A DNA stretch of 16,800 nt from Comamonadaceae bacterium (GTDB lineage Bacteria > Pseudomonadota > Gammaproteobacteria > Burkholderiales > Burkholderiaceae_C): the NCBI GenBank assembly GCA_947464665.1, contig CANHXV010000023.1:1-16800 (forward strand). Reading direction: 5' to 3'. Shown piece by piece: positions 1 through 7,031 of this stretch (positions are counted from its first letter, which is position 1; each line of letters starts with the position of its first letter). The translations under genes were made by a program, and so were the position numbers. The notes beneath the pieces were generated by a model. It was not told the DNA's origin and ran no database searches. It saw nothing but the letters and a program-made list of their open reading frames with translations.

Positions 1-63
1 CATGGCTGGAACTTGTTCGCTCTGATCCGGGTGAATCAGCAAAATGATTTCATAATGACGCAT
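1..63 (-). CDS. rpsF: 30S ribosomal protein S6, N-terminal fragment (cut by window edge)
   Basis: Only the first 21 codons are visible; the gene continues past base 1. The peptide starts MRHYEIILLIHPDQSEQVP, the typical first beta strand of S6 (RHYEIxxLIHPDQSEQV). The ATG lies at 61-63 with a good ribosome binding site (AGGAGT at 68-73 on the minus strand, 4 bases upstream), so the start is secure. S6 binds S18 on the 16S rRNA platform of the small subunit. In most bacteria rpsF opens an operon with priB or ssb, rpsR and rplI, which would lie outside this window. The identification rests on a short but highly characteristic N-terminus. Confidence 0.88.
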   Translation of the reverse strand, partial: MRHYEIILLIHPDQSEQVPAM

Positions 64-82
64 TGAGACTCCTTTTGGTTTT

Positions 83-97
83 GAACCCGATGGGTTC
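83..97 (-). promoter_or_regulatory. Small hairpin in the rpsF leader
   Basis: GAACCC (83-88) and GGGTTC (92-97) form a perfect 6-bp stem with a 3-base loop. It lies 10 bases upstream of the rpsF ribosome binding site. No U-tract follows it on the rpsF strand, so it is not an intrinsic terminator by itself. Together with the hairpin at 110-130 it could form part of an S6:S18 autoregulatory leader. The pairing is seen directly; the regulatory role is inferred. Confidence 0.4.
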
Positions 98-101
98 TGA
101 T

Positions 102-130
102 AAAAAGCTACCCCCAGCGTCGGATGGGGT
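102..130 (-). terminator. Hairpin plus U-tract between the symporter and rpsF; terminator or rpsF leader element
   Basis: On the minus strand ACCCC pairs with GGGGT (126-130 with 110-114; a one-base register shift is also possible). The loop contains CCG, and three bases after the stem comes a run of five T (102-106). This can act as a rho-independent terminator for ppsA-symporter transcripts. It also lies inside the predicted rpsF leader, where it could serve in attenuation or bind the S6:S18 complex. The stem is only 5-6 bp, so its strength is uncertain. Confidence 0.42.
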
Positions 131-149
131 GCAGCAAGGTAAGCCCGCG

Positions 150-155
150 ATTATA
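150..155 (-). promoter_or_regulatory. Candidate -10 element of the rpsF promoter
   Basis: A perfect TATAAT is read on the minus strand, with its first base at 155. It sits just beyond the symporter stop, 86 bases upstream of the rpsF ATG. The -35 region, 17-19 bases further upstream inside the symporter 3' end, is poor (TATCCA-like). Initiation near 143 would give a leader of about 80 bases holding both hairpins described above. The call rests on the hexamer and its position only. Confidence 0.4.
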
Positions 156-164
156 GCTTAGGAA

Positions 165-2282
165 TTAGAGTCCTGGATAGGGGTTTTGGGAGGGTGCTTG
201 AGGTTCAGGGGGCGTCATGGGTCGGTCTGGCCAGACCCAACTTCCCAACAAAATGGCCAAGAATCCAACTGGCACCCCCAAAACACCAGCAGAAATAGGT
301 TGAATACCTAGTAACAAACCGGCTTCTAATGGCCAACGAAACGCCGCTCGAACCGATGGCGCATTGAGCGTCATGTAAAGCAGCGTGGTGAACAGGCCCA
401 AAATCATGCCTAAAACCACACCCTTGCGACTGGCGCCCTTCCAGAAAATGCCCAGGACCATGCCAGGAAAGAAAGCGGAAGCCGCCAAAGAAAATGAAGC
501 TGAGACCAAAGCCAAAATTTGAGCAGGCTTCCAGGCGGCCACCATGGCGGCGCACATGGCGACGGCCAACAAAGCAAACTTGGACAAAATCACACGCCCT
601 TCTTGAGATTCGACGCCATTTTTCATGCCCAAGCGCATATCGTGCACAAAAGCGTTGCTGATGGTCAAAAGCAATCCGTCTGCCGTAGACAAAGCTGCTG
701 CGAAACCACCGGCTGCCACCAAGCCTGATATGACATAAGGCAGCCCAGCCAATTCAGGGCTGGCCAACATGATCAGATCTGCACCCAACCGAAGCTCACC
801 AAATTGCAAGATGCCATCCAAATTCACATCTGCTACTTCGACCAAAGCGCTGTCAACCCGCGACCACTGAGCAAGCCAGTGGGGTAATTCAGAGAAGGAA
901 CTACCCACCAAGTTGTTCATGACCTCAAATTTCACAAGAACGGCCAATGCGGGTGCACTGAGATACAAAATGACAATGAAAAACAAAGACCACGCGACCG
1001 ACAGCCTCGCCTCAGCTTCGTTGGGAACTGTGTAGAAGCGAGTTAACAAATGCGGCAAGCCAGCAGTGCCGGCCATGAGGCAAAAAATAAGTGCAACAAA
1101 ATTGATGCGCGAGTGATTGAAAAGTTCTTGCTCTTGCAGTGTGCCATCCGGCTCTCCCTGAAAAGGCTTTCCATGCAGAGGCATGCCTCCCAAAGGCTTT
1201 GAACGCTCATAGTTTTCGAGCATTGCCTTGTGCCAAACCTCCTGCGCCTCAGAGGTACTTTTGGGCAATGCTTGCAAATCGCGCCGAGCTTTTGTGATCA
1301 CCGAAAATTCAGCGTTTTGAAGTTTTAAATCTCTCACGTGCTGCTCAAGCATGTAACGCTCATTTTGCAAAGATGCCTCGATATTTTCCAGCTTTGTACG
1401 GAGCGCATCAGCGCGACGCAAATACTCTTGCCTGACGGTCAACTCAGACGGGTCTGAAATGAGCTTTTGCTCTAAATCTGCAATCTTCGTAAGCTGTGCG
1501 CCGTAAGCCAACGGCGCCATGGGTGTCCCCATTTGTTTGAAGGCCAGCCATGAAACAGGAATTAAAAATGCCATCATCAAAATGATGTACTGTGCAACTT
1601 GTGTCCAAGTAATGGCTCGCATGCCGCCTAAAAAGGAACACAACAAGATGCCCCCCAAGCCCAGCAAAATACCAATTTCAAACTGCACGCCAGTGAGGCG
1701 TGATGCAATCAGGCCAACGCCATAGATCTGCGCAACCACATAGGTGAATGAACACAAAATGGCCGACCATGCTGCCAACAACCTTGGCCAACGGCCGCCA
1801 AAGCGTTGGCTGAAAAAATCTGGCAAGGTGTACAGGTTCATAGACCGCAAATGGGGCGCGATGAGAAATGCCACCAAGCAAAATCCGCCGGTCCATCCCA
1901 TGACATAAGCCAAGCCGCCGGCTTGATCGCCACTGCCAGAGAATCCTTGCAAGTAAAGTGCTCCGGCCAGACTGATGAATGAAGCAGCGCTCATCCAGTC
2001 TGCGGCTGTTGCCATGCCATTGTAAAAAGCTGGAATGCGCCGGCCAGCTACGTAATATTCTTCTGCATTGGAAGTTCGACCTGCGACACCAATGAAGGCG
2101 TAAATCATAACCGTTGAAAACAAAAAAATAGGGCCAATCAAATTTCTTGAAAGACCCTCATGTTCCGCCCAGCCCATCACACCCATCAAGCAAATCAACA
2201 AAATAACGTAAGTCAAAACGTTGCGATGTAGTCGCCACTTGTAGGCGTCATATTGTTGTTGGAACGATGCGGAGGGTTTCAA
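165..2282 (-). CDS. Large sodium:solute symporter, VC_2705-type (SSS family)
   Basis: Inner-membrane transporter of 705 residues. NGMATAADWMSAASF (residues 88-102) is the signature of the VC_2705 branch of the SSS family, related to the acetate permease ActP; GTAGLPHLLTRFYTVP (405-420) and GGFAAALSTADGLLL (525-539) are further SSS core motifs. A hydrophobic helix at about 22-38 precedes core TM1 (about 47-67), followed by roughly a dozen more membrane segments. Two hydrophilic stretches stand out: a long, charged, coiled-coil-like insertion (about 255-390) and an EF-hand-like loop (485-496). By the LeuT-fold topology of the family both should face the periplasm. The start is TTG, overlapping the ppsA stop as TTGA, with only a weak GGA upstream, so translation is probably coupled to ppsA. 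A small DUF4212 partner, usual for many relatives, is not seen next to it. The substrate is unproven; short organic acids such as acetate or pyruvate are plausible from the family and the ppsA context. Confidence 0.85.
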   Translation of the reverse strand: MKPSASFQQQYDAYKWRLHRNVLTYVILLICLMGVMGWAEHEGLSRNLIGPIFLFSTVMIYAFIGVAGRTSNAEEYYVAGRRIPAFYNGMATAADWMSAASFISLAGALYLQGFSGSGDQAGGLAYVMGWTGGFCLVAFLIAPHLRSMNLYTLPDFFSQRFGGRWPRLLAAWSAILCSFTYVVAQIYGVGLIASRLTGVQFEIGILLGLGGILLCSFLGGMRAITWTQVAQYIILMMAFLIPVSWLAFKQMGTPMAPLAYGAQLTKIADLEQKLISDPSELTVRQEYLRRADALRTKLENIEASLQNERYMLEQHVRDLKLQNAEFSVITKARRDLQALPKSTSEAQEVWHKAMLENYERSKPLGGMPLHGKPFQGEPDGTLQEQELFNHSRINFVALIFCLMAGTAGLPHLLTRFYTVPNEAEARLSVAWSLFFIVILYLSAPALAVLVKFEVMNNLVGSSFSELPHWLAQWSRVDSALVEVADVNLDGILQFGELRLGADLIMLASPELAGLPYVISGLVAAGGFAAALSTADGLLLTISNAFVHDMRLGMKNGVESQEGRVILSKFALLAVAMCAAMVAAWKPAQILALVSASFSLAASAFFPGMVLGIFWKGASRKGVVLGMILGLFTTLLYMTLNAPSVRAAFRWPLEAGLLLGIQPISAGVLGVPVGFLAILLGSWVWPDRPMTPPEPQAPSQNPYPGL

Positions 2283-4675
2283 TCTGCTTTTCCAAGTTGC
2301 GTCCAGGTTTCCACCACCGTGTCTGGATTCAATGAGATAGAACTGATGCCCTGCGCCATGAGCCAGCGTGCAAAGTCTGGATGATCGCTAGGGCCTTGAC
2401 CACAAATGCCAACATATTTACCCTGCCGTAGGCACGCCTGAATGGCTTGTGATATCAGGGTTTGAACTGCCAAATCTCGCTCGTCAAAATCGACAGCCAA
2501 CAACGCCAAGCCAGAGTCGCGGTCTAAACCCAATGTGAGTTGCGTCAGGTCGTTAGAGCCAATTGAAAAGCCATCAAAGTATTCCAAAAACTGCTCTGCC
2601 AAGATGGCGTTGCTGGGTACTTCACACATCATGATGAGTTTCAATTCATCTTGGCCGCGCTTCAGTCCGTGCTTGCCCAACAATTGAGTGACTCGATCAG
2701 CTTGGCCCAAGGTGCGAACAAACGGAACCATGACTTGCACATTGGTCAGTCCCATCTCGCCTCGAACGCGCTTAATGGCTTCACACTCCATGGCAAAGGC
2801 CTCGCCAAAATCTTCGCTGATATAGCGTGCTGCACCGCGAAAACCTAACATGGGATTTTCTTCTTCAGGTTCATAACGGCTACCGCCAATGAGTTTCCGG
2901 TACTCATTGCTCTTGAAATCTGACAAGCGAACAATGACAGGCTTTGGCCAAAAGGCAGCGGCAATGCTGGCCACACCTTCTGTGACTTTGTCGATGTAAA
3001 ACGCCTTGGGTGAAGCATGGCCTCGCGCCACAGACTCGACCGCTTTTTTCAAGTCGGCATCGATATTGGGGTAATCCAAAATAGCTTTAGGATGAACACC
3101 AATGTTGTTGTTGATGATGAACTCCAATCGCGCCAAGCCAACACCCTGGTTGGGCAATTGAGCAAAGTCAAATGCCAACTGTGGATTGCCAACGTTCATC
3201 ATGATTTTGGTGGCAATTTCGGGCATGGCGCCTCTGATCACCTCAGTCACTTCCGTTTCCAGCAAGCCGTCGTAAATTCGGCCTGTATCGCCTTCGGCAC
3301 AACTCACGGTGACAAGGGTGCCTTCAGTCAATTGGGCCGTGGCATTGCCACAACCCACCACCGCAGGAATACCCAACTCTCGGGCAATGATGGCAGCATG
3401 GCAAGTGCGCCCTCCCCGGTTGGTCACGATAGCGCTGGCACGCTTCATCACAGGCTCCCAATTGGGATCTGTCATATCAGTCACCAAGACATCACCAGCT
3501 TGAACTTGGTCCATTTCTGAAATACTGTGCACCAAACGAACAGGCCCAGTGCCAATTTTTTGGCCGATAGCGCGACCCTCAGCCAGCACCGCACCTTTGC
3601 CTTTGAGTTTGTAACGAAGTTCTGCAGCGCCTTTGGATTGGCTCTTCACAGTTTCAGGTCGAGCTTGCAAAATATAGATCAAGCCGTCGGCGCCATCTTT
3701 GCCCCATTCGATGTCCATGGGGCGACCGTAATGTTTTTCAATCACCATGGCGTATTGCGCCAGTTGGGTAACGTCTGCATCAGACAGGGAGTAGCGGTTT
3801 CGCAACGCCATGTCCACGTCTACAGTTTTCACCAGTTTGCCTGAGCTGGCTTTTTCTTCGGGTGTAGAGAAAATCATTTGAAGAAGCTTGGAGCCCAAAT
3901 TGCGTCGAATGACAGCTTTTTTACCAGCTGCCAGCATGGGCTTGTGTACATAAAATTCATCGGGATTCACAGCGCCCTGCACCACTGTTTCGCCCAGGCC
4001 ATAACTGGATGTGATGAACACCACATCTTCAAAACCCGTTTCAGTGTCAATCGTGAACATCACACCCGCAGCACCCAAGTCAGAGCGAACCATGCGCTGT
4101 ACACCTGCTGACAATGCCACTTCTGCGTGAGCAAAACCTTTATGAACGCGGTAACTGATCGCGCGGTCGTTGTACAAAGAAGCAAACACTTCCTTCATCT
4201 TGTGCAGGACGTCATCGATGCCAAGCACATTTAAAAAAGTTTCTTGCTGACCAGCAAAAGAGGCATCTGGCAAATCTTCGGCAGTGGCCGAGGAACGCAC
4301 AGCAAAAGAAGTCTGCGCATTGCCAGCGCTCAGAACTTCAAATTGCTCACGAATAGCCTTTTCCAAATTTGCAGGAAAAGGCTGCGCCTCCACCAAACCA
4401 CGAATCTCAGCGCCCACCAGGGCCAAGGATCGAACATCTTCCACATCCAAGGCGTCTAATTTTTGGTTGATGCGATCAACCAAACCGCCGTGCTTTAAAA
4501 ACTCCCGAAATGCATGCGCTGTGGTTGCAAAGCCTGTAGGGACGCGGACACCCTGAGGGAGTTGCGAAATCATCTCGCCTAAGCTGGCATTTTTACCACC
4601 AACCGACTCAACGTCCGTCATTCGAAGTAATTCAAAGGGAACGGCCAACGCGTCCTTTGCAAAGAGGTTAGACAT
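2279..4675 (-). CDS. ppsA: Phosphoenolpyruvate synthase (pyruvate, water dikinase)
   Basis: Cytoplasmic enzyme of 798 residues, a normal length. It converts pyruvate, ATP and water to phosphoenolpyruvate, AMP and phosphate, the entry step of gluconeogenesis from three-carbon acids. The order is an N-terminal ATP-binding domain (VGGKNASLGEM at 25-35, FAVRSSATAEDLPDASFAGQ at 124-143), the central swivelling phosphohistidine domain (TNRGGRTCHAAI at 418-429, His426 the phosphate carrier), and a C-terminal PEP-binding barrel (GSNDLTQLTLGLDRD at 706-720, catalytic Cys758 in GICGQGPSDH). Thr424, two residues before the histidine, is the expected target of the regulator PpsR, encoded divergently 154 bases away. 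The ATG at 4673-4675 has GGAG five bases upstream. The stop overlaps the TTG start of the downstream symporter. Confidence 0.97.
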   Translation of the reverse strand: MSNLFAKDALAVPFELLRMTDVESVGGKNASLGEMISQLPQGVRVPTGFATTAHAFREFLKHGGLVDRINQKLDALDVEDVRSLALVGAEIRGLVEAQPFPANLEKAIREQFEVLSAGNAQTSFAVRSSATAEDLPDASFAGQQETFLNVLGIDDVLHKMKEVFASLYNDRAISYRVHKGFAHAEVALSAGVQRMVRSDLGAAGVMFTIDTETGFEDVVFITSSYGLGETVVQGAVNPDEFYVHKPMLAAGKKAVIRRNLGSKLLQMIFSTPEEKASSGKLVKTVDVDMALRNRYSLSDADVTQLAQYAMVIEKHYGRPMDIEWGKDGADGLIYILQARPETVKSQSKGAAELRYKLKGKGAVLAEGRAIGQKIGTGPVRLVHSISEMDQVQAGDVLVTDMTDPNWEPVMKRASAIVTNRGGRTCHAAIIARELGIPAVVGCGNATAQLTEGTLVTVSCAEGDTGRIYDGLLETEVTEVIRGAMPEIATKIMMNVGNPQLAFDFAQLPNQGVGLARLEFIINNNIGVHPKAILDYPNIDADLKKAVESVARGHASPKAFYIDKVTEGVASIAAAFWPKPVIVRLSDFKSNEYRKLIGGSRYEPEEENPMLGFRGAARYISEDFGEAFAMECEAIKRVRGEMGLTNVQVMVPFVRTLGQADRVTQLLGKHGLKRGQDELKLIMMCEVPSNAILAEQFLEYFDGFSIGSNDLTQLTLGLDRDSGLALLAVDFDERDLAVQTLISQAIQACLRQGKYVGICGQGPSDHPDFARWLMAQGISSISLNPDTVVETWTQLGKAD

Positions 4676-4829
4676 AAAAACTCCAATGTTAAAAAACGGT
4701 ACTTTGAGCCCGAACCAACTCCCTGAATCTTGATTGTTTTTAGACTTGATTCTTGGGTGCCAGCAGGCAGTAGATAATGAGAGCGATTTTAGATCTCAAC
4801 TCACTCCTCACCTCATTAAAATTTCAACA
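4676..4829. promoter_or_regulatory. Divergent promoter region between ppsA and ppsR
   Basis: These 154 bases separate the enzyme from its regulator and must carry promoters for both. On the plus strand the best sigma-70 candidates are TTGATT (4746-4751) with TAGATAAT (4771-4778), though the spacing of 19-21 bases is long. A second -10-like TAAAAT lies at 4817-4822, 7 bases before the ppsR ATG. On the minus strand a GGAG serves ppsA but I see no convincing -35/-10 pair. I recognise no operator palindrome. Confidence 0.4.
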
Positions 4830-5651
4830 ATGCCAACCAGAACCGTTTTTTTCGTCTCCGACGGCACGGGAATTACAGCCGAAACCTTTGGCAAGGCCAT
4901 CTTGGCCCAATTTGAGATGAAAACTCGGTATATCCGACTGCCATTTATTGACAGTGTAGACAAGGCACACCAAGCCGTCCGCCAAATCAATCACACCGCA
5001 GAGGTCGAGAACATCAAGCCCATCGTTTTCACCACTTTGGTGAACATGGAAGTTCTCCAAGTCATACGGGAGGGTTGCAAAGGCATGTTGTTAGATATGT
5101 TTGGCACCTTCGTCAACCCGCTAGAAGAAGAGTTGGGCATCAAATCCCACCACCGAGTGGGCCGCTTTTCCGATGTCAGCAAGAGCAAGGACTATCACGA
5201 CCGCATAGAGGCTATTAACTTTTCACTGGCACACGACGATGGACAGTCCAACCGAGATTTGGAGTCCGCAGAGGTGATCTTGGTGGGTGTAAGCCGCAGT
5301 GGCAAAACCCCCACTAGCCTGTACCTGGCCATGCAACACGGATTGAAAGCGGCCAACTACCCACTCATTCCAGAGGACTTTGAGCGCAAGCAACTACCCC
5401 CAGCTTTGGTGCCACATCGCAAAAAAATCTTTGGGCTCACTATTCACCCAGATCGACTTTCAGAAATTCGAACAGAGCGACGCCCCAATTCAAAATACGC
5501 CAGCATTGAGAATTGCCGTCAAGAAGTGGCTGATGCTGAATCCATGATGCGCCGATCGGGTATTCGGTGGCTTTCTACCACCACCAAATCAATTGAAGAA
5601 ATTGCCACCACCATCCTCCAAGAAATCAAACCAGAGCGCTTGATCTACTGA
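4830..5651 (+). CDS. ppsR: PEP synthase regulatory protein (bifunctional kinase/pyrophosphorylase)
   Basis: A 273-residue protein of the DUF299/Kinase-PPPase family; E. coli PpsR has 277. The family inactivates PEP synthase by ADP-dependent phosphorylation of the threonine beside the catalytic histidine, and reactivates it by phosphate-dependent dephosphorylation that releases pyrophosphate. The N-terminus RTVFFVSDGTGITAE (4-18) is diagnostic, and GVSRSGKT (153-160) is the family's P-loop. I placed the start at ATG 4830, because homologues begin at this MPTRTVFF; an in-frame ATG at 4734 would add 32 residues unlike the family. No Shine-Dalgarno sequence precedes the chosen ATG. Divergence from ppsA strongly supports the assignment, and Thr424 of PpsA is the predicted target. 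Some databases call it ydiA. Confidence 0.95.
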   Translation: MPTRTVFFVSDGTGITAETFGKAILAQFEMKTRYIRLPFIDSVDKAHQAVRQINHTAEVENIKPIVFTTLVNMEVLQVIREGCKGMLLDMFGTFVNPLEEELGIKSHHRVGRFSDVSKSKDYHDRIEAINFSLAHDDGQSNRDLESAEVILVGVSRSGKTPTSLYLAMQHGLKAANYPLIPEDFERKQLPPALVPHRKKIFGLTIHPDRLSEIRTERRPNSKYASIENCRQEVADAESMMRRSGIRWLSTTTKSIEEIATTILQEIKPERLIY

Positions 5652-5663
5652 GACAACGCTGAT

Positions 5664-6992
5664 TTAGCGCAAGGTGCTGGCCAATTTTTCTGCGCAGCGT
5701 TGTGCCACTGACAATTCTCGCGCTTCCACCATGACACGAACCAGAGGCTCGGTACCACTAGGCCGAATGAGGACGCGGCCCGTGTCTGCCAATTCTGCTT
5801 CGACTTCCTTCAAGGCCTCAGCCAGTTGAGGACTATCTTGCCAGTTTGTGTCTTTGGTCAGCCTAACGTTGAGGAGAACCTGAGGAAAGAGCACCACATC
5901 GGCCAACAACTCAGCCATGGTTTTGCCAGTGGCCACACACGCCTGTAAGACCTGTAAAGCGCTGATCAAACCATCGCCGGTGGTGTGCTTGTCTAAAGCC
6001 AATATGTGGCCTGAGCCCTCTCCTCCGAGAAGCCAGGCATTTTCTTGCAAGGCCTCCAACACATAACGGTCACCTACTTTGCTTCGTATGAAGGGGATGT
6101 TTTTGTTTTTCAACGCCACTTCAATGGCCATGTTGGTCATGAGAGTGCCAACCACCCCAGACACCACCTCATCGCGAGCCAATCGATCACAGACCATCAG
6201 GTAGAGCAACTCGTCACCGTTGTACAAACGACCCGATTTATCGACCAACTGCAAGCGATCGGCATCGCCGTCTAAAGCAATACCGTAATCGGCTTGATGG
6301 GTCTTGACGGCCTCAACCACGGCTTCAGGATGGGTAGCGCCAACACCCTTGTTGATGTTCAGACCATCTGGCGAGCACCCAATGGGAATCACATCTGCAC
6401 CCAGTTCATGAAATACCTTGGGTGCAATTTGATAGGCTGCGCCATGGGCAGCGTCTACCACAATCTTCATGCCCTTCAATGTGAAGTCGTTGCTGAACGT
6501 GCTTTTGCAAAACTCAATGTAACGGCCGGCCGCATCGTCTAAGCGCTTGGCCTTGCCAAGTTCTGCCGACGAAACCCAAACGGGTGGCTCATCTACCAGC
6601 ACCTCGACAGAGGTTTCCCAAGCATCACTGAGCTTGGTGCCTTTGGCGCTGAAAAACTTGATGCCATTGTCTTCAAAGGCATTGTGGCTGGCACTGATGA
6701 CCACCCCCAAGGAGGCGCGCCTTGCCCGCGTCAGGTAGGCGACAGCAGGCGTGGGCACAGGACCCAACAAAACCACATCAACACCCGCCGAATTGAAACC
6801 AGACTCTAGGGCACTTTCAAGCATGTATCCAGAGATTCGAGTGTCTTTGCCAATCAAAACGACCGGGTGCGCCTCGTTTTGTCGCAGAACGCGTCCGACA
6901 GCGTGCGCCAAGCGCATCACGAAATCAGGCGTGATGGGCGCTTGACCAACGGTGCCCCGAATGCCATCGGTTCCAAAGTATTTTCTGGTCAT
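5664..6992 (-). CDS. glmM: Phosphoglucosamine mutase
   Basis: Cytoplasmic enzyme of 442 residues (E. coli 445) that interconverts glucosamine-6-phosphate and glucosamine-1-phosphate on the way to UDP-GlcNAc for peptidoglycan and lipopolysaccharide. Four domains are recognisable: YFGTDGIRG at the N-terminus (5-13), the active-site loop GVVISASHNAFEDNG (96-110) with phosphoserine Ser102, the metal loop DGDADR (241-246), the sugar-binding GGEGSGH (323-329), and the phosphate-binding RPSGTEP (410-416). It is the last gene of the rlmE-ftsH-folP-glmM block, 39 bases after folP. No clear ribosome binding site precedes the ATG; the upstream bases are A-rich. Its 3' end faces that of ppsR with a 12-base gap. 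Confidence 0.97.
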   Translation of the reverse strand: MTRKYFGTDGIRGTVGQAPITPDFVMRLAHAVGRVLRQNEAHPVVLIGKDTRISGYMLESALESGFNSAGVDVVLLGPVPTPAVAYLTRARRASLGVVISASHNAFEDNGIKFFSAKGTKLSDAWETSVEVLVDEPPVWVSSAELGKAKRLDDAAGRYIEFCKSTFSNDFTLKGMKIVVDAAHGAAYQIAPKVFHELGADVIPIGCSPDGLNINKGVGATHPEAVVEAVKTHQADYGIALDGDADRLQLVDKSGRLYNGDELLYLMVCDRLARDEVVSGVVGTLMTNMAIEVALKNKNIPFIRSKVGDRYVLEALQENAWLLGGEGSGHILALDKHTTGDGLISALQVLQACVATGKTMAELLADVVLFPQVLLNVRLTKDTNWQDSPQLAEALKEVEAELADTGRVLIRPSGTEPLVRVMVEARELSVAQRCAEKLASTLR

Positions 6993-7031
6993 GGTTGTTG
7001 TTTTTTTGGATCGATTGTGAATGGGACGATT

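Noticed and set aside
3017..3520. 167-codon open frame on the plus strand opposite ppsA
   Set aside because: It is antisense to a clearly conserved enzyme, has no recognisable motif or ribosome binding site, and is explained by the codon bias of ppsA.
4734..4829. Upstream in-frame ATG that would lengthen PpsR by 32 residues
   Set aside because: The extra residues do not resemble the family, whose members begin at MPxRTVFFVSDGTG; the region is better read as promoter and leader.
5657..5669. Short CGCT/AGCG hairpin between ppsR and glmM
   Set aside because: Only four base pairs and no U-tract on either strand, too weak to call a terminator.
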